Source: JAIBAJ01 sp965284645
GTDB lineage: Bacteria > Bacteroidota > Bacteroidia > JAIBAJ01
Assembly (NCBI GenBank): GCA_965284645.1
Contig: OZ260106.1
Coordinates: forward strand, 2,294,001 to 2,358,000
Direction: 5' to 3'
Length of the DNA stretch: 64,000 nt
Shown here: in pieces, positions 9,201-17,554 of the stretch
Position numbering within the stretch: the first letter of the stretch is position 1
Layout: the number at the start of each line of letters is the position of its first letter
Made by a program: the position numbers and the translations under genes
The notes under the pieces: generated by a model
The model's database searches: none
The model's input: only the letters and a program-made list of their open reading frames with translations
Told to the model about the DNA's origin: nothing

Positions 9201-12200
9201 GAAGTTTGGATCGAAATTGAAAATTGAACTTTCCGAATTCCATGGTTTACCCCTGCTGATGGAAGTGTTTTCAGGAAATCCAAACGATAATTCCCAAACC
9301 ATTGTTTTGCAGGAATGGATTGAAACTCAAGCGCAACGTTTTCAAACCAAGGAAATTACCCTCAAACCCGAATGGGGAAAAACAGTGAGTGTTGTTTTAT
9401 CGGGTTTTTGGGGGAATCGCAAATTGCAAGTGGTGTTGAATCCTAGCATTGAACAAGAAAGCCACACCCTCAATATGCAGGTGGAAAGCTTAAGAGATGC
9501 CATGGAACCCGGCAAAAAGGAAACCTGGCGATTGAAAATATCGGATGAAAAGGGCGAAAAAGTTCAATCGGAAATAGTAGCAGCTATGTACGATGCATCC
9601 TTGGACCAATTCCGTCCGCATTCCTGGACTTTCAATCCGTTTAGTCTAAGTAACTATATGTATTTATCCAACCGTTCCATGAGGGAGGTTGAGGCTTCTA
9701 ATTCCTCCATGCTGAACTACAAGAAGGATAAAAAATCCATTCGATTAAACACCAAAACCTATGCGAACCTCAATTGGTTTGGTTTCCACTATTACCAAGG
9801 TGGCCGCATGATGCAGGTAAGTTTAGAATCGACTTCCACGAGGGCAGGTAGAGGCCGAAGTAAATCTTTGGAGCGGAAAGACAATAGAGAACAAGAATCG
9901 TTGGTTTCGGTTGATGCAAGTACCATGGTGGTCGAAGGGGATGGAATAGCTAATGGAATGCCGAAAGCTGAATATAAGGCTAACCAAGTACCTCAAGAAA
10001 AGGATAAATCGGCTCAAACGCCCATTCAGGCGGCTCCTCGCACCAACCTTAGTGAAACTGCCTTTTTCTTTCCTCAGCTAAAAACGGATGAACAAGGCAG
10101 TGCCGTGCTTGAATTTACAGCTCCCGAAGCCTTAACGAAATGGAAATTTATGGCTTTGGCCACCAGTAAAAATTTGCAATTTGCCCAATTGATGAAGGAA
10201 GCTGTAACCCGCAAATCTTTAATGGTGAGCCCCAACTGGCCTCGCTTTTTCAGGGAAGGTGATACCATCATTATCAGTACAAAAATTAATTTATTGCAAG
10301 ATATTCCTACCCAAACCCTGATAACCTCGCTTCAAGTTGTAAATCCATTCACTGGCGAAAACCTTACCGCTAAATTGGTTCGCCTTAGTAGTCCAGCCAA
10401 TTTTAGCTCCAAAACCCAAGGCATCTGTTGGTGGAAATTGGTCATTCCTCCTACCTACCAAGCTCTCGAACTTACCATCGCAGCCCAAGGTGGTGATTTT
10501 ACAGATGCTGAAAAGATGACTATTCCGGTAGTTCCAAACCGCATGTTGGTTACCGAAACCCTGCCTCTGGAATTGAATCCTCGACAAAGCAAAACCTTCC
10601 ACTTGGAAAAATTGGAGAACAATTCATCTTCCACCCTCACATCTCAAAGTTTAAAGCTGGAATACACTACCAATCCGGCTTGGTTGGCTATTCAATGCTT
10701 GCCGTATTTGATGGAAGGCGAAAAGGAATGTTCTGAACAGGTGTTCAATCGCTTTTATGCCAATTCCTTGGGCGCCCAAATCGCTCATTCCAATCCAAAA
10801 ATCAAAGCAGTTTTCGAAAAATGGGGAAACTCGCCCGGGAAATTGGAAAAAGCCTTGGGTGAACTAGCCGAAACAACGCCTTGGTTGCGCAATGCCCTTA
10901 GCGAAACAGAACAAAAAAGAAGAGTAGCCCAATTGTTTGATGTAAACCAATTGGAGTCGGAACAAAGAAATGCCTTGGATAAACTGGTCGCTATGCAAAA
11001 GGCAAATGGTGGTTTTCCTTGGTTTCCGGGTATGCCAGAGGATAGGTTCATGACACAGCATATTGTGGAAGGACTTTCGCATCTTCAGGTTTTGGGTGCA
11101 ATAAAACCCCAAGAATCGGAGAAAGTGAACCAACTGCTTTCCTTTGCTTTTGCCTATCTCGACCAAGAATTGAAAAAGGATTATGCTTGGGTGAAAAAAG
11201 AAAACATAGTTCGCAAAGAGGTTCGAATCAATGAAATACAATTGCATTACCTCTATGTGCGCAGCCTGTTCCAAGGTGTTCCTTTTGTTCCGAAAAGCGG
11301 TGAAGCCCATCGGTTTTATGCGGAACAAATGGAAAAGTATTGGACCGAATTAGCCCCGTATTCCAAAGGTTTACTGGCCTGGATTGAGCATAAATCTGGC
11401 CAAAAGGACTTGCTGAATGATATCCTAAAAAGCCTCAAAGAAACCGCCATTAAAAAGGATGATTTGGGAATGTATTGGAAAAACAACCAAGCTTGGTATT
11501 GGTATTCGGCACCAATCGAAACCAATGCCTTGATGGTAGAGGTTTTCAACGCTGCTAAGGACCAGGAAACGGTGAATGCCTTGACCAAATGGTTGTTGAA
11601 AAACAAGCAAACCAACCATTGGAAATCGTCCAAAGCCACTGCCGATGCCTGTTATGCGCTATTGATGCTGGGTGGTGAGCAATTGAATACCGAAACCAAG
11701 GTTAAAATTACGGTCGGAAAGCAAGAAGTAAATCCCATGCTCGATACAGATTTGGCTGTGGAAGCGGGTACCGGCTACTTTTCGAAACAATGGTCGGGCG
11801 CCGAACTTAGCAACGACATGGGAAAAGTAACGGTTCAGAATCCCGAAGGTAAAACAGTTTCCTGGGGCGGTTTATATTGGAGTTATTTCGAGCAATTGGA
11901 CAAAATCACCGAGGCTACTACCCAATTGAAAATCAAAAAGGAATTATTCAAGGAGGAAAGCTCTGGAATTGGACCTTCCTTGGTAAAGGTTGGCCCGGGT
12001 TCTACCTTGCAAAAAGGCGATAAAATAAAGGTAAGAATCGAACTTACGGTGGATCGACCCATGGAATATATCAAATTGACCGATATGCGGGCCGCTGGTT
12101 TTGAGCCAACCCAAACCTTGAGTGGTGGCCAGTTCCAGGATGGTTTGTATTACTACCAAAGTCCCAAAGATTTGAGCACGGATTTTTTCATTCATTACCT

Positions 12201-12345
12201 CCCCAAAGGCAATTATGTGTTTGAATATCCCCTTTCGGTGCAGCAATCGGGCGCGTTTAGCAATGGCATTACCACTGTTGAATGCATGTACGCCCCTGAA
12301 TTTAGTAGCCATAGTGCGGGCATTCGGGTAAAAGTTGTAGAGTAA
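6259..12345 (+). CDS. Alpha-2-macroglobulin family protein (2,028 residues) with CSEQ thioester motif
   Basis: Very large exported protease-trap-type protein. Numbered from the ATG at 6259 (a TTG at 6241 opens the frame but precedes the signal peptide), residues 1-22 are a Sec signal ending SFAQ. After a long helical N-terminal region, a carboxypeptidase-regulatory-like fold (about 505-590) precedes the MG2 domain with TDRSIYRPGQTVYFKG (about 605). Further MG domains follow, then a low-complexity Arg/Lys/Gln-rich bait-like stretch (about 1190-1255), the A2M domain (AFFFPQLKTDEQGSAVLEF) and the thioester domain with Cys1491-Ser-Glu-Gln. The CxEQ motif predicts a Cys-Gln thioester able to cross-link attacking proteases. 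There is no lipobox, so it is probably periplasmic. No penicillin-binding partner gene is adjacent, unlike the enterobacterial pairing. Confidence 0.93.
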   Translation: MKFSSHLLLCFGLLFSSFSFAQSYQQHWKSIDSLEKKGLPESALAHIRTIRSKSTKEKNSIEYIKASIFWLKFAQQVYDDSLVTQILSIQKEMVSAPEPQRQITQSYLAEFYQMYSQANQWNFKERTKVQTLDNPDFSTWDLQTLKDQAKLLFRLSLQNTQLLFQSQANDFQGILTKEFNTAQLAPTLFDVLANRYLDYLGEEFTGLEQMDVSLLEQYHQTIFQPGSAFLKSTLPANDTSSSFLQAYSVFQTWLKLHTSNREIFADVDLRRLNWFKSRQSNNMAIKSLYEAALIVCLKEYEDLPVFAEISSNLATSYRQNSQSFYTKRGIQTSKEDSESLLKARKVCQEAIAKFPDALMTPLCKVILQDIEAQSYSYQVEEMVLPETPILLNFTYKNLDVQGNPGKLFGRLVQVPNTELKRLMGGGGYYSDEIKKAIMKLPILKELSWTFPGETDLVSHSAEVLLPALPAGAYVLLVSSKNGFQNTDEIWANSFWCNSFAYSTADLAGEKTSFALINRKTGRPIEGAKIEIFQTDYNYAKGSNRDVLLDSKTTDKNGLATLEGDANKYNLSVLISFGAERYWSNRNLYFSKEQEQYINQNQISFFTDRSIYRPGQTVYFKGIYTNQTNAGAKPVVNQAVTVFLKDANFQDVSNLSLKSNEFGSFHGSFVLPKGKLNGEFQLYTEYGQLVFSVEEYKRPKFEAHFVPPTSSFKLGDMLNLELEAKTFTGLPVENAKVELNITRSQHQFWYWYRGGMPGENAFPLSNSIKTTNSDGKLRIEIPLSAPADAIADDLFDFQVEATVTDPSGESHTTSYSMLVGSKPFRLQTNLGAEADVDTLKHFYIQALNSVGKSVKAVNGTIKVYAVQTPQKAFQERFWPSPDRFVMDEKTFKANFPDYAYKTEEERTLFPKKQIQTWNFNTSTDSLVSVSKLEGINLLWLEFEGVLGKDTVRTSQFLELFAASKPQPDPNEPLQARMLEEKLKFGSKLKIELSEFHGLPLLMEVFSGNPNDNSQTIVLQEWIETQAQRFQTKEITLKPEWGKTVSVVLSGFWGNRKLQVVLNPSIEQESHTLNMQVESLRDAMEPGKKETWRLKISDEKGEKVQSEIVAAMYDASLDQFRPHSWTFNPFSLSNYMYLSNRSMREVEASNSSMLNYKKDKKSIRLNTKTYANLNWFGFHYYQGGRMMQVSLESTSTRAGRGRSKSLERKDNREQESLVSVDASTMVVEGDGIANGMPKAEYKANQVPQEKDKSAQTPIQAAPRTNLSETAFFFPQLKTDEQGSAVLEFTAPEALTKWKFMALATSKNLQFAQLMKEAVTRKSLMVSPNWPRFFREGDTIIISTKINLLQDIPTQTLITSLQVVNPFTGENLTAKLVRLSSPANFSSKTQGICWWKLVIPPTYQALELTIAAQGGDFTDAEKMTIPVVPNRMLVTETLPLELNPRQSKTFHLEKLENNSSSTLTSQSLKLEYTTNPAWLAIQCLPYLMEGEKECSEQVFNRFYANSLGAQIAHSNPKIKAVFEKWGNSPGKLEKALGELAETTPWLRNALSETEQKRRVAQLFDVNQLESEQRNALDKLVAMQKANGGFPWFPGMPEDRFMTQHIVEGLSHLQVLGAIKPQESEKVNQLLSFAFAYLDQELKKDYAWVKKENIVRKEVRINEIQLHYLYVRSLFQGVPFVPKSGEAHRFYAEQMEKYWTELAPYSKGLLAWIEHKSGQKDLLNDILKSLKETAIKKDDLGMYWKNNQAWYWYSAPIETNALMVEVFNAAKDQETVNALTKWLLKNKQTNHWKSSKATADACYALLMLGGEQLNTETKVKITVGKQEVNPMLDTDLAVEAGTGYFSKQWSGAELSNDMGKVTVQNPEGKTVSWGGLYWSYFEQLDKITEATTQLKIKKELFKEESSGIGPSLVKVGPGSTLQKGDKIKVRIELTVDRPMEYIKLTDMRAAGFEPTQTLSGGQFQDGLYYYQSPKDLSTDFFIHYLPKGNYVFEYPLSVQQSGAFSNGITTVECMYAPEFSSHSAGIRVKVVE

Positions 12346-12360
12346 TGTTTTAAATACAAT

Positions 12361-12510
12361 TTGGCGTGCCCCATTCGCCCAAAACAGTTGGTACTTGAAT
12401 TAAAGGAGGGTGCTAGGCGAATGGTCGGGCTATCCACTGCAAGTCCTCGCGCCTTTCGCTTGCGCTTAGGCCGCTGTGGGCTTTACGTTTCTATCCCTGC
12501 CCGACATCGC
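12361..12510 (+). repeat. Dispersed intergenic element, copy B
   Basis: Begins 15 nt after the macroglobulin stop, on the sense strand. Helix 1 is a perfect 9-bp pair: CCATTCGCC (12371-12379) with GGCGAATGG (12416-12424). The inner helix is AAGTCC / GGGCTT, and the closing pair is TCGGGC / GCCCGA. Between the inner arms it has its own GC-rich segment in place of the common GGTCYGCTCCG. Confidence 0.85.
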
Positions 12511-12598
12511 TCCAGTTTTGTGCAGAGCCTTGGCAGTTTTTCCATCCAAGTGTTGGCGAAAGGAAAGGCAAAGGAGGAGCTTTGGTAAAGAATAGGCT

Positions 12599-12606
12599 TA
12601 TCTTTG
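12599..12606 (+). promoter_or_regulatory. Promoter core TATCTTTG for secreted esterase
   Basis: Exact TAnnTTTG match, 16 nt before the first ATG of the esterase gene. A TTTG lies at 12581-12584 but the spacing (14 nt) is shorter than the usual ~19, so the -33 element is uncertain. Confidence 0.65.
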
Positions 12607-12622
12607 TTTTCTGAAAATTTAG

Positions 12623-13555
12623 ATGCTTATGCGAAAAATTGCCGTTTTGATTATGTTGTTTTTGGGAATGTGGGTTATCAAATTATCGGCCCAACCTGCA
12701 CTAGCCGAAGGACAATTGATAAGGTTTATTCAATTCCCATCCAATTATGTGGATACCCAACAGGTAGATGTGTGGTTACCTCCCTTTTTTAATCCGAATG
12801 TGAAGCATAACCTATTGTATATGTTGGATGGACAAATGCTGTTTGATTCAACCGAAACATGGAACCATAAAAGTTGGGATGTAGACGATATTGCAGGTCG
12901 TTTAATCAAGGAAGATTCTATTCCGCCATTACTGGTAGTGGCCATTTATAGCCAGCCTTCCACCCGCCGGGCCAATTATTTTCCCCAACGTCCTTACGAA
13001 ATGCTTAGTCAGGTTGAAAAGGATACTGTACAAGCTCAATTTCGCCGGACAGGTTTAACCAAAACAGAATTTAAACCAAACGCCGATAATTTCTTGCAAT
13101 TTCTTACCAAAGAACTCCATCCTTTTATTTCAAACCGTTATTTTACCTACAAAGAACCAAGTCATACCGCCATTTGCGGCAGTTCCATGGGTGGATTGAT
13201 TTCCATGTATGCTTTATGCCAGTATCCAGCGATTTTTGGCAAAGCAGCATGTGTTTCTACCCATTGGTTAGGCGGGCATCCGACCGAAAACAGCCCCTTG
13301 CCTCAAGCCTTTATGAATTACTTGCGTGAAAATCTTCCCAATCCTCAAACGCATTCTCTTTATTTCGATTGTGGCGACCAAACCCTAGATGCCTATTATC
13401 CACCTTATCAAAAGAAAGTGGATGAAATTTTGAAAGAAAAAGGTTTTACTGAGGCCAATTGGAAAACCGCCTATTTCCCAGGACAGGCGCATGATGAAAT
13501 AGCTTGGAAATCAAGGTTTAATGGGGTACTTCGGTTTTTATTTGGTTCAAAATGA
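12623..13555 (+). CDS. Secreted alpha/beta-hydrolase, esterase D / enterochelin-esterase-like
   Basis: A 310-residue secreted hydrolase. Residues 1-25 form a Sec signal ending KLSAQ (a second ATG at 12629 would also serve). The fold is the putative-esterase type: an early strand with LLYMLDGQMLFD, the nucleophile Ser in the GSSMGGLISMYAL elbow, an acidic residue in FDCGDQTLDAYY, and the catalytic His in PGQAHDEIAW. Relatives cleave siderophore esters, acyl or feruloyl esters; the substrate cannot be read here. The gene has its own promoter core and stands alone. Confidence 0.85.
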   Translation: MLMRKIAVLIMLFLGMWVIKLSAQPALAEGQLIRFIQFPSNYVDTQQVDVWLPPFFNPNVKHNLLYMLDGQMLFDSTETWNHKSWDVDDIAGRLIKEDSIPPLLVVAIYSQPSTRRANYFPQRPYEMLSQVEKDTVQAQFRRTGLTKTEFKPNADNFLQFLTKELHPFISNRYFTYKEPSHTAICGSSMGGLISMYALCQYPAIFGKAACVSTHWLGGHPTENSPLPQAFMNYLRENLPNPQTHSLYFDCGDQTLDAYYPPYQKKVDEILKEKGFTEANWKTAYFPGQAHDEIAWKSRFNGVLRFLFGSK

Positions 13556-13622
13556 AAATGAGTCGAATAGCTTAATACGAACGGCTTTATAGAATAGGGT
13601 TAAATTGAAATTGTTTTTCAGA

Positions 13623-13727
13623 TTAATTCAATCCTAAAATTGTATGATTTTCTTCCTGTTCTCCAATCGTATCGCATGGAGTAAATAGAAAAAATAGTAA
13701 TAGAGTAAAGTGTTTAGCGTTTTTCAT
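13623..13727 (-). CDS. Possible tiny lipoprotein (34 residues) or relic
   Basis: A short frame starting at an ATG at 13727: basic MKNAKH, a Leu/Phe-rich segment, then a lipobox-like LFTPC at Cys18 and a short polar tail ending GLN. The layout is that of a bacterial lipoprotein signal with almost no mature part, so it may be a very small lipoprotein or the start of a decayed gene. The surrounding gap (13556-13960) is strongly AT-rich and shows nothing else. Confidence 0.3.
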   Translation of the reverse strand: MKNAKHFTLLLFFLFTPCDTIGEQEENHTILGLN

Positions 13728-13960
13728 GTTGAAAATTTTTATTCTTTAATCTTTGTTTTTTTAAATTATTTGTATTTATATTTTCGTGCTAAAATTGGGT
13801 TTATTGTAATTGTTTTTGAAGATTTTTCTTCCTCCTGTTTTTGAGCTATGCTTTTCCCTCATAAGATTATAAAACAAGCATAAAACACTATTAATGACCA
13901 ACATGAATCATTTTTGATTAGGAATCGAATATATGCTTTTTTCTTTTTTATACTTAAGCA

Positions 13961-14818
13961 ATGAAACCGATATTTGACAGTACGTTGCACGATATTTTAA
14001 ATGATAAATTATCGAAACTTGAAACCCATTTTGATGCGGATGTAATATTTTATTATGGTTCAATCGCAAATTCACTTGAAAAGCCTTTCAGAGATTTCAT
14101 TGAGGATTTAAAATCGGATTTAATTCAGCATTCAACACTTTGTATTATTCTAAATACACCGGGAGGAAGTGCCGAGACGGTAGAAAAATTGGTTAAAATT
14201 ACAAGGCATCATTACCAGGAGGTTTATTTTATTGTTCCTGATGCTGCATATTCTGCAGGGACAATTTTTTGCATGTCGGGTGACAAAATTTTTATGGATT
14301 ATTCTTCGTCCCTTGGGCCAATTGACCCACAAGTTTTTAATGGAAAAAATTGGGTTCCGGCGCTTGGCTATCTGGACAAGGTTGAAGAAATGATTGAAAA
14401 GTCGGCAAAGGGAACGCTAACCCAAGCAGAATTAATCATGTTGAGAGAACAAGATATTGCAATGTTAAGGAGATTTGAACAAGCACGTGACCTTACTATT
14501 GAACTTTTGAAAGAATGGCTTGTTAAATATAAGTTCAAGAACTGGAATTATCACAGTAATTCTAGTTTTGTGACACTCCAAGAAAAAACAGATAGAGCCA
14601 CTGAAATTGCTAGAGATTTATCAAATAATAAACTTTGGCACTCCCACGGACGTTCAATTGATGTTGCAGCCTTGACAAATGTTTTAAAACTCAAAATTGA
14701 GGATTACTCTAATGACACAACTTTGAAGCCGCTAATTAGAGATTACAACGACCTTATTTGCCAATACATTATTAGAAACAATTCTGAGGCATTTTTGCAT
14801 TCAAGAAAATTTATATAA
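13961..14818 (+). CDS. Cytosolic Clp-fold serine protease, SDH_sah family
   Basis: A 285-residue protein without signal peptide or membrane segment. The ClpP/crotonase-type core is visible: the strand-turn LNTPGGSAETV (oxyanion region, about 64-75), the nucleophile region PDAAYSAGTIFCMSGDKI (Ser about 103), then SSLGPIDPQVF. That order is characteristic of the serine dehydrogenase proteinase (SDH_sah) family, related to ClpP and SppA. A long helical C-terminal half follows, with no family I know. A 67-residue gene starts 9 nt downstream, suggesting a two-gene unit. Both lie in an AT-rich islet unlike the flanking genes, which suggests acquisition. Substrate and role are unknown. Confidence 0.8.
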   Translation: MKPIFDSTLHDILNDKLSKLETHFDADVIFYYGSIANSLEKPFRDFIEDLKSDLIQHSTLCIILNTPGGSAETVEKLVKITRHHYQEVYFIVPDAAYSAGTIFCMSGDKIFMDYSSSLGPIDPQVFNGKNWVPALGYLDKVEEMIEKSAKGTLTQAELIMLREQDIAMLRRFEQARDLTIELLKEWLVKYKFKNWNYHSNSSFVTLQEKTDRATEIARDLSNNKLWHSHGRSIDVAALTNVLKLKIEDYSNDTTLKPLIRDYNDLICQYIIRNNSEAFLHSRKFI

Positions 14819-14827
14819 TTTCGCAAT

Positions 14828-15031
14828 ATGAAGTCTATTGTTGACAAATTAAAAGAAACCGTAAAATTGGAAGAGGAAAAGAATGCCAATGACATGAATT
14901 TTAAGGCGTTTGAGCAATTTATTTCACAAATGGATAAGTTGGGTTATTCTCAAAAGCCTGATTATACATTTCCTCTTGTTGACACCATTGGCAAGACTAC
15001 CTATTTGATATTAAACAAACATTCAGTTTAA
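14828..15031 (+). CDS. Small protein (67 residues) paired with Clp-fold protease
   Basis: I recognise no family. The N-terminal half is highly charged and probably helical (KLKETVKLEEEKNAND), the C-terminal half more mixed with a final strand-like LILNKHS. It is soluble, with no signal peptide. The start lies 9 nt after the stop of the protease gene and shares its AT-rich composition, so the two are probably translated from one message. It could be an adaptor, inhibitor or antitoxin-like partner; that is speculation from position only. Confidence 0.6.
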   Translation: MKSIVDKLKETVKLEEEKNANDMNFKAFEQFISQMDKLGYSQKPDYTFPLVDTIGKTTYLILNKHSV

Positions 15032-15269
15032 TATGATTCAATAGGGGTGACAGTAGTAAAACCGTTAAATGTAATTATCGGTTTACTGCTTCGTTAGCCA
15101 TTTCTAGGTTTAAACAAAAATTTGAGCTTCGAATTTTGATTAGAGGAAAAATAGTCAACTTTATTTACTACAAAACGAATTTAATTTGGACCTTTAATTT
15201 GATAAATTGATTCCTAACTCTTTAGTCATTTCTTGCTCTAATTTTGGAATTAGCAAATCCAAAAAGTAA

Positions 15270-16481
15270 TCAGTTTGTATTTGTAATTTGGTTTTGATGA
15301 AGGCTTGGTTTCCATTCCAGCCATAGCAGCCAAAGGATGGATAGCAAACTAGGAACTAAGGTGAAATAATAGTAAAAGGAATTCAGGTTCCAGGCCAGCG
15401 GTAGGAAACAAAAAAGTCTTATCCATTCAATCCATTTCCAAGCACCATGTTGTTGGAATCCTTGGTTGGTTAGGCTAATAAACAAATTTAGGCATAAAAG
15501 CCAGGAAAGTGCTTTTCCCCACTCCGAATTATTCAAAAAGAAAAAAAAGACAAAACTGCCAGCCCATACCAATTGAAATACCGAATAATAAAAGATTCTT
15601 TCATCGATTTGAAGTGGTTTATTCGTTACAATGGTTTCTTTTGTTGAAACAGAATTGGGCGAATGAAACAAGTAGGTAATTTTAGGCAGAAACCCTTTTT
15701 TTGCTTTGGTTTCGTCCCAAAGTTCCACAAATCGAGCCGTGTTCAAATAGAATAAATTGTTTTGTTGGCGGTATTTAGTAATTCCATATTCCACTTTTTC
15801 AATCTCAGGTTCAAAGGTTCCGAATAGTCGGTCCCAGAGTATCAGTACAATTCCGAAGTTCTTATCAATGTATTGTGGGTTTCTGCCATGGTGCACCCGG
15901 TGGTGGTCTGGGGCGGCAAACAACCAGTTGAAGGGGCCAAAATTCCGGATGGATTCAGTATGTAGAAATAGGGTATAATAAGCTGAAGCAATCAAAACAA
16001 TCAAAAACATGGCTGGGGAAATGCCCAATAAGGCCAAGGGTAAAAAGAATTTGGATTTCACAAAACTGTTTAACCAATGTTTTCTGGGTGTAACAGTCAG
16101 GTTCATTTCCTCGGGTTGGTGATGCACCTCGTGAATGGCCCAAAAAATGTTCCAGCGGTGGGCCGTATAATGTTCCACATAGCCAATAAAATCAATCAGA
16201 AGAAAGGCGATAAGCCAATAATACCATTGGTTTCCAAATTCAAAAAAATGGTAGTATTCGTAAATAAAACCATACCCCGAAAACAGCAGTACTTTGACCA
16301 AAACCTCCCTAAATAATTGTTCAGTAAACAACATACTGAGGTTCGAAAGGGAAGATTGGAGGTTGGCTTTCCAATTTCCATTCCTCTGTTCGTACACATT
16401 GAATAGCAGGGAGAATAGGAACATGCCAATGAGATATGGATACGTTTGTTCGAATAATTGAAGGTGTTCTCCAGCATTCAT
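15270..16481 (-). CDS. Sterol desaturase / fatty acid hydroxylase family membrane enzyme
   Basis: An integral membrane di-iron enzyme. Histidine clusters in the expected order are HYTAHR, IHEVHHQPEEMN and, after another membrane span, APDHHRVHHG; together they bind the iron pair used for O2-dependent lipid hydroxylation or desaturation. Several hydrophobic segments flank them, and a C-terminal region with further membrane helices extends the protein to about 403 residues, longer than the minimal domain. The ATG at 16481 is chosen over a TTG at 16523 because a TATTTTCG promoter core lies between them (16498-16491). The lipid substrate is unknown. Confidence 0.88.
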   Translation of the reverse strand: MNAGEHLQLFEQTYPYLIGMFLFSLLFNVYEQRNGNWKANLQSSLSNLSMLFTEQLFREVLVKVLLFSGYGFIYEYYHFFEFGNQWYYWLIAFLLIDFIGYVEHYTAHRWNIFWAIHEVHHQPEEMNLTVTPRKHWLNSFVKSKFFLPLALLGISPAMFLIVLIASAYYTLFLHTESIRNFGPFNWLFAAPDHHRVHHGRNPQYIDKNFGIVLILWDRLFGTFEPEIEKVEYGITKYRQQNNLFYLNTARFVELWDETKAKKGFLPKITYLFHSPNSVSTKETIVTNKPLQIDERIFYYSVFQLVWAGSFVFFFFLNNSEWGKALSWLLCLNLFISLTNQGFQQHGAWKWIEWIRLFCFLPLAWNLNSFYYYFTLVPSLLSILWLLWLEWKPSLHQNQITNTN

Positions 16482-16490
16482 AGGCAGGTG

Positions 16491-16498
16491 CGAAAATA
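16491..16498 (-). promoter_or_regulatory. Promoter-like core TATTTTCG for desaturase gene
   Basis: Near match to TAnnTTTG (C instead of T at the seventh base) on the minus strand, 9 nt before the ATG at 16481. It decides the start-codon choice for the desaturase. Confidence 0.5.
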
Positions 16499-16523
16499 GT
16501 TGGTAATGCGGAATCAAATCCAA

Positions 16524-16920
16524 ACTGTATTAAATAATGAAAGCGGCATTACTTTTCAGTTGTCATGAATTAATACAGGCTCTGCATTTGAAGTGCTAGA
16601 AGGGTTAACCGGTTGTAGGTCAATAAGTTTTGTTTGATTATAGGCAGTTGTTATCAGGAATTTATTCCGGAGGGCCAAACCCAATAAAATATTGTAGCTC
16701 GGTAAAAAGTCCTTCTATTAATTTATACCGAAACAACAGTATTAAGGTCCGATTTTATTGTTGCTTTTTGAAGAGAAATTGGACTATTGTTTTGTATACT
16801 AGGTAGTTACCAAAATAATTCTTCCAATAAACTTTGGACTATTGCTTAAATAACAGTTTCAAAATTTGAATTAAAACCAAATCGAAGGGTTTCAGTTGGT
16901 TTCTCCCCTAAAGCCTAAGT
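16524..16920. other. Gene-free stretch with possible family-2 repeat relic
   Basis: Nothing coding is visible. Around 16597-16680, GGTTAACCGGTTGTAGGTCA followed later by GCAGTTGTTATCA resembles the dispersed AT-rich family-2 repeat (GATTAACCAGTTGTAAATCA in the best copies), so this is probably a diverged copy. Confidence 0.4.
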
Positions 16921-17073
16921 CGAGGTGTTCGGGTAGGGATAGAAGTGGATAGCCCACAGGGATGCGGAGGCACGGAGCAGACCGAGGACTAGAAACGAAT
17001 AGCCCGACCCATACGCCCTGCATCAAGGCCTAGTTTTTAGCAGAATGGTTTTGGGCGGATGGGGACACGCCAA
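16921..17073 (-). repeat. Dispersed intergenic element, copy C
   Basis: On the minus strand it reads GGCGTGTCCCCATCCGCCC, the ACCATT box, then GGGCGTATGGGTCGGGC, TAGTCCTCGG, CATCCCTGTGGGCTA and CTACCCGAACACCTC. Helix 1 pairs CCCATCCGCCC with GGGCGTATGGG, one mismatch. It lies 75 nt downstream of the TerB-like gene, on its sense strand. An AT-rich run (17080-17110) separates them. Confidence 0.85.
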
Positions 17074-17147
17074 ATGAAATTAATAATTAAGTAATTAAAA
17101 ATTAAAAATTAGGCGGGAGAGGAATTTGGGCTGACAATAAACCAAAT

Positions 17148-17552
17148 TTAATGAGCTAAAATTTTCTTCAGTTGTTTTAAATACACCGATTCGGCCTTGT
17201 TTTTTCCGTCGAAAGCTTCGGCGATTTTTACAGAAGTATCATAAATATGTTGGCGCATAGATGGGTCGATAAGTCTAGAATGCTCGTGCAAGTAGTCTTT
17301 GAAGTCGCTCAAGATATCTTCCGGATCAATTTGGTTGGCTTCCATCCAATCGAAAACAAACTCAATTTGATAGGCCGAATCGGTACCAAACTCATCCGTA
17401 TGGCTTTCGAATGGGACCCACTCGTCACGTACAACTTGCCTTAATTTGGCTACTTCCTCCGCTTTAACATGACGGTCGGAGGCAGCAATTCCATAAAATA
17501 ATTTGCCCAATTCTTGGTAGAGGTGCAGATAGGTTCGGGTAGCGGTTTCCAT
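17148..17552 (-). CDS. TerB-like helical protein
   Basis: A 134-residue soluble, all-helical protein. The segment LFYGIAASDRHVKAEEVAKLRQVV matches the style of TerB/tellurite-resistance-like domains, where acidic residues in the first helices may bind metal. No signal peptide. It starts 2 nt after the stop of the CoA-transferase gene and so is almost certainly in the same operon. The cellular role of such stand-alone domains is not known. Confidence 0.65.
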   Translation of the reverse strand: METATRTYLHLYQELGKLFYGIAASDRHVKAEEVAKLRQVVRDEWVPFESHTDEFGTDSAYQIEFVFDWMEANQIDPEDILSDFKDYLHEHSRLIDPSMRQHIYDTSVKIAEAFDGKNKAESVYLKQLKKILAH

Positions 17553-17554
17553 GC

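Noticed and set aside
7900..12437. Many minus-strand open frames under the macroglobulin gene
   Set aside because: They are mirror frames of a strongly coding sense strand, with no family motif, start context or promoter of their own.
12361..12588. Plus-strand frame of 75 codons over repeat copy B
   Set aside because: It is an accidental open frame through the structured repeat; the other copies do not keep a corresponding frame.
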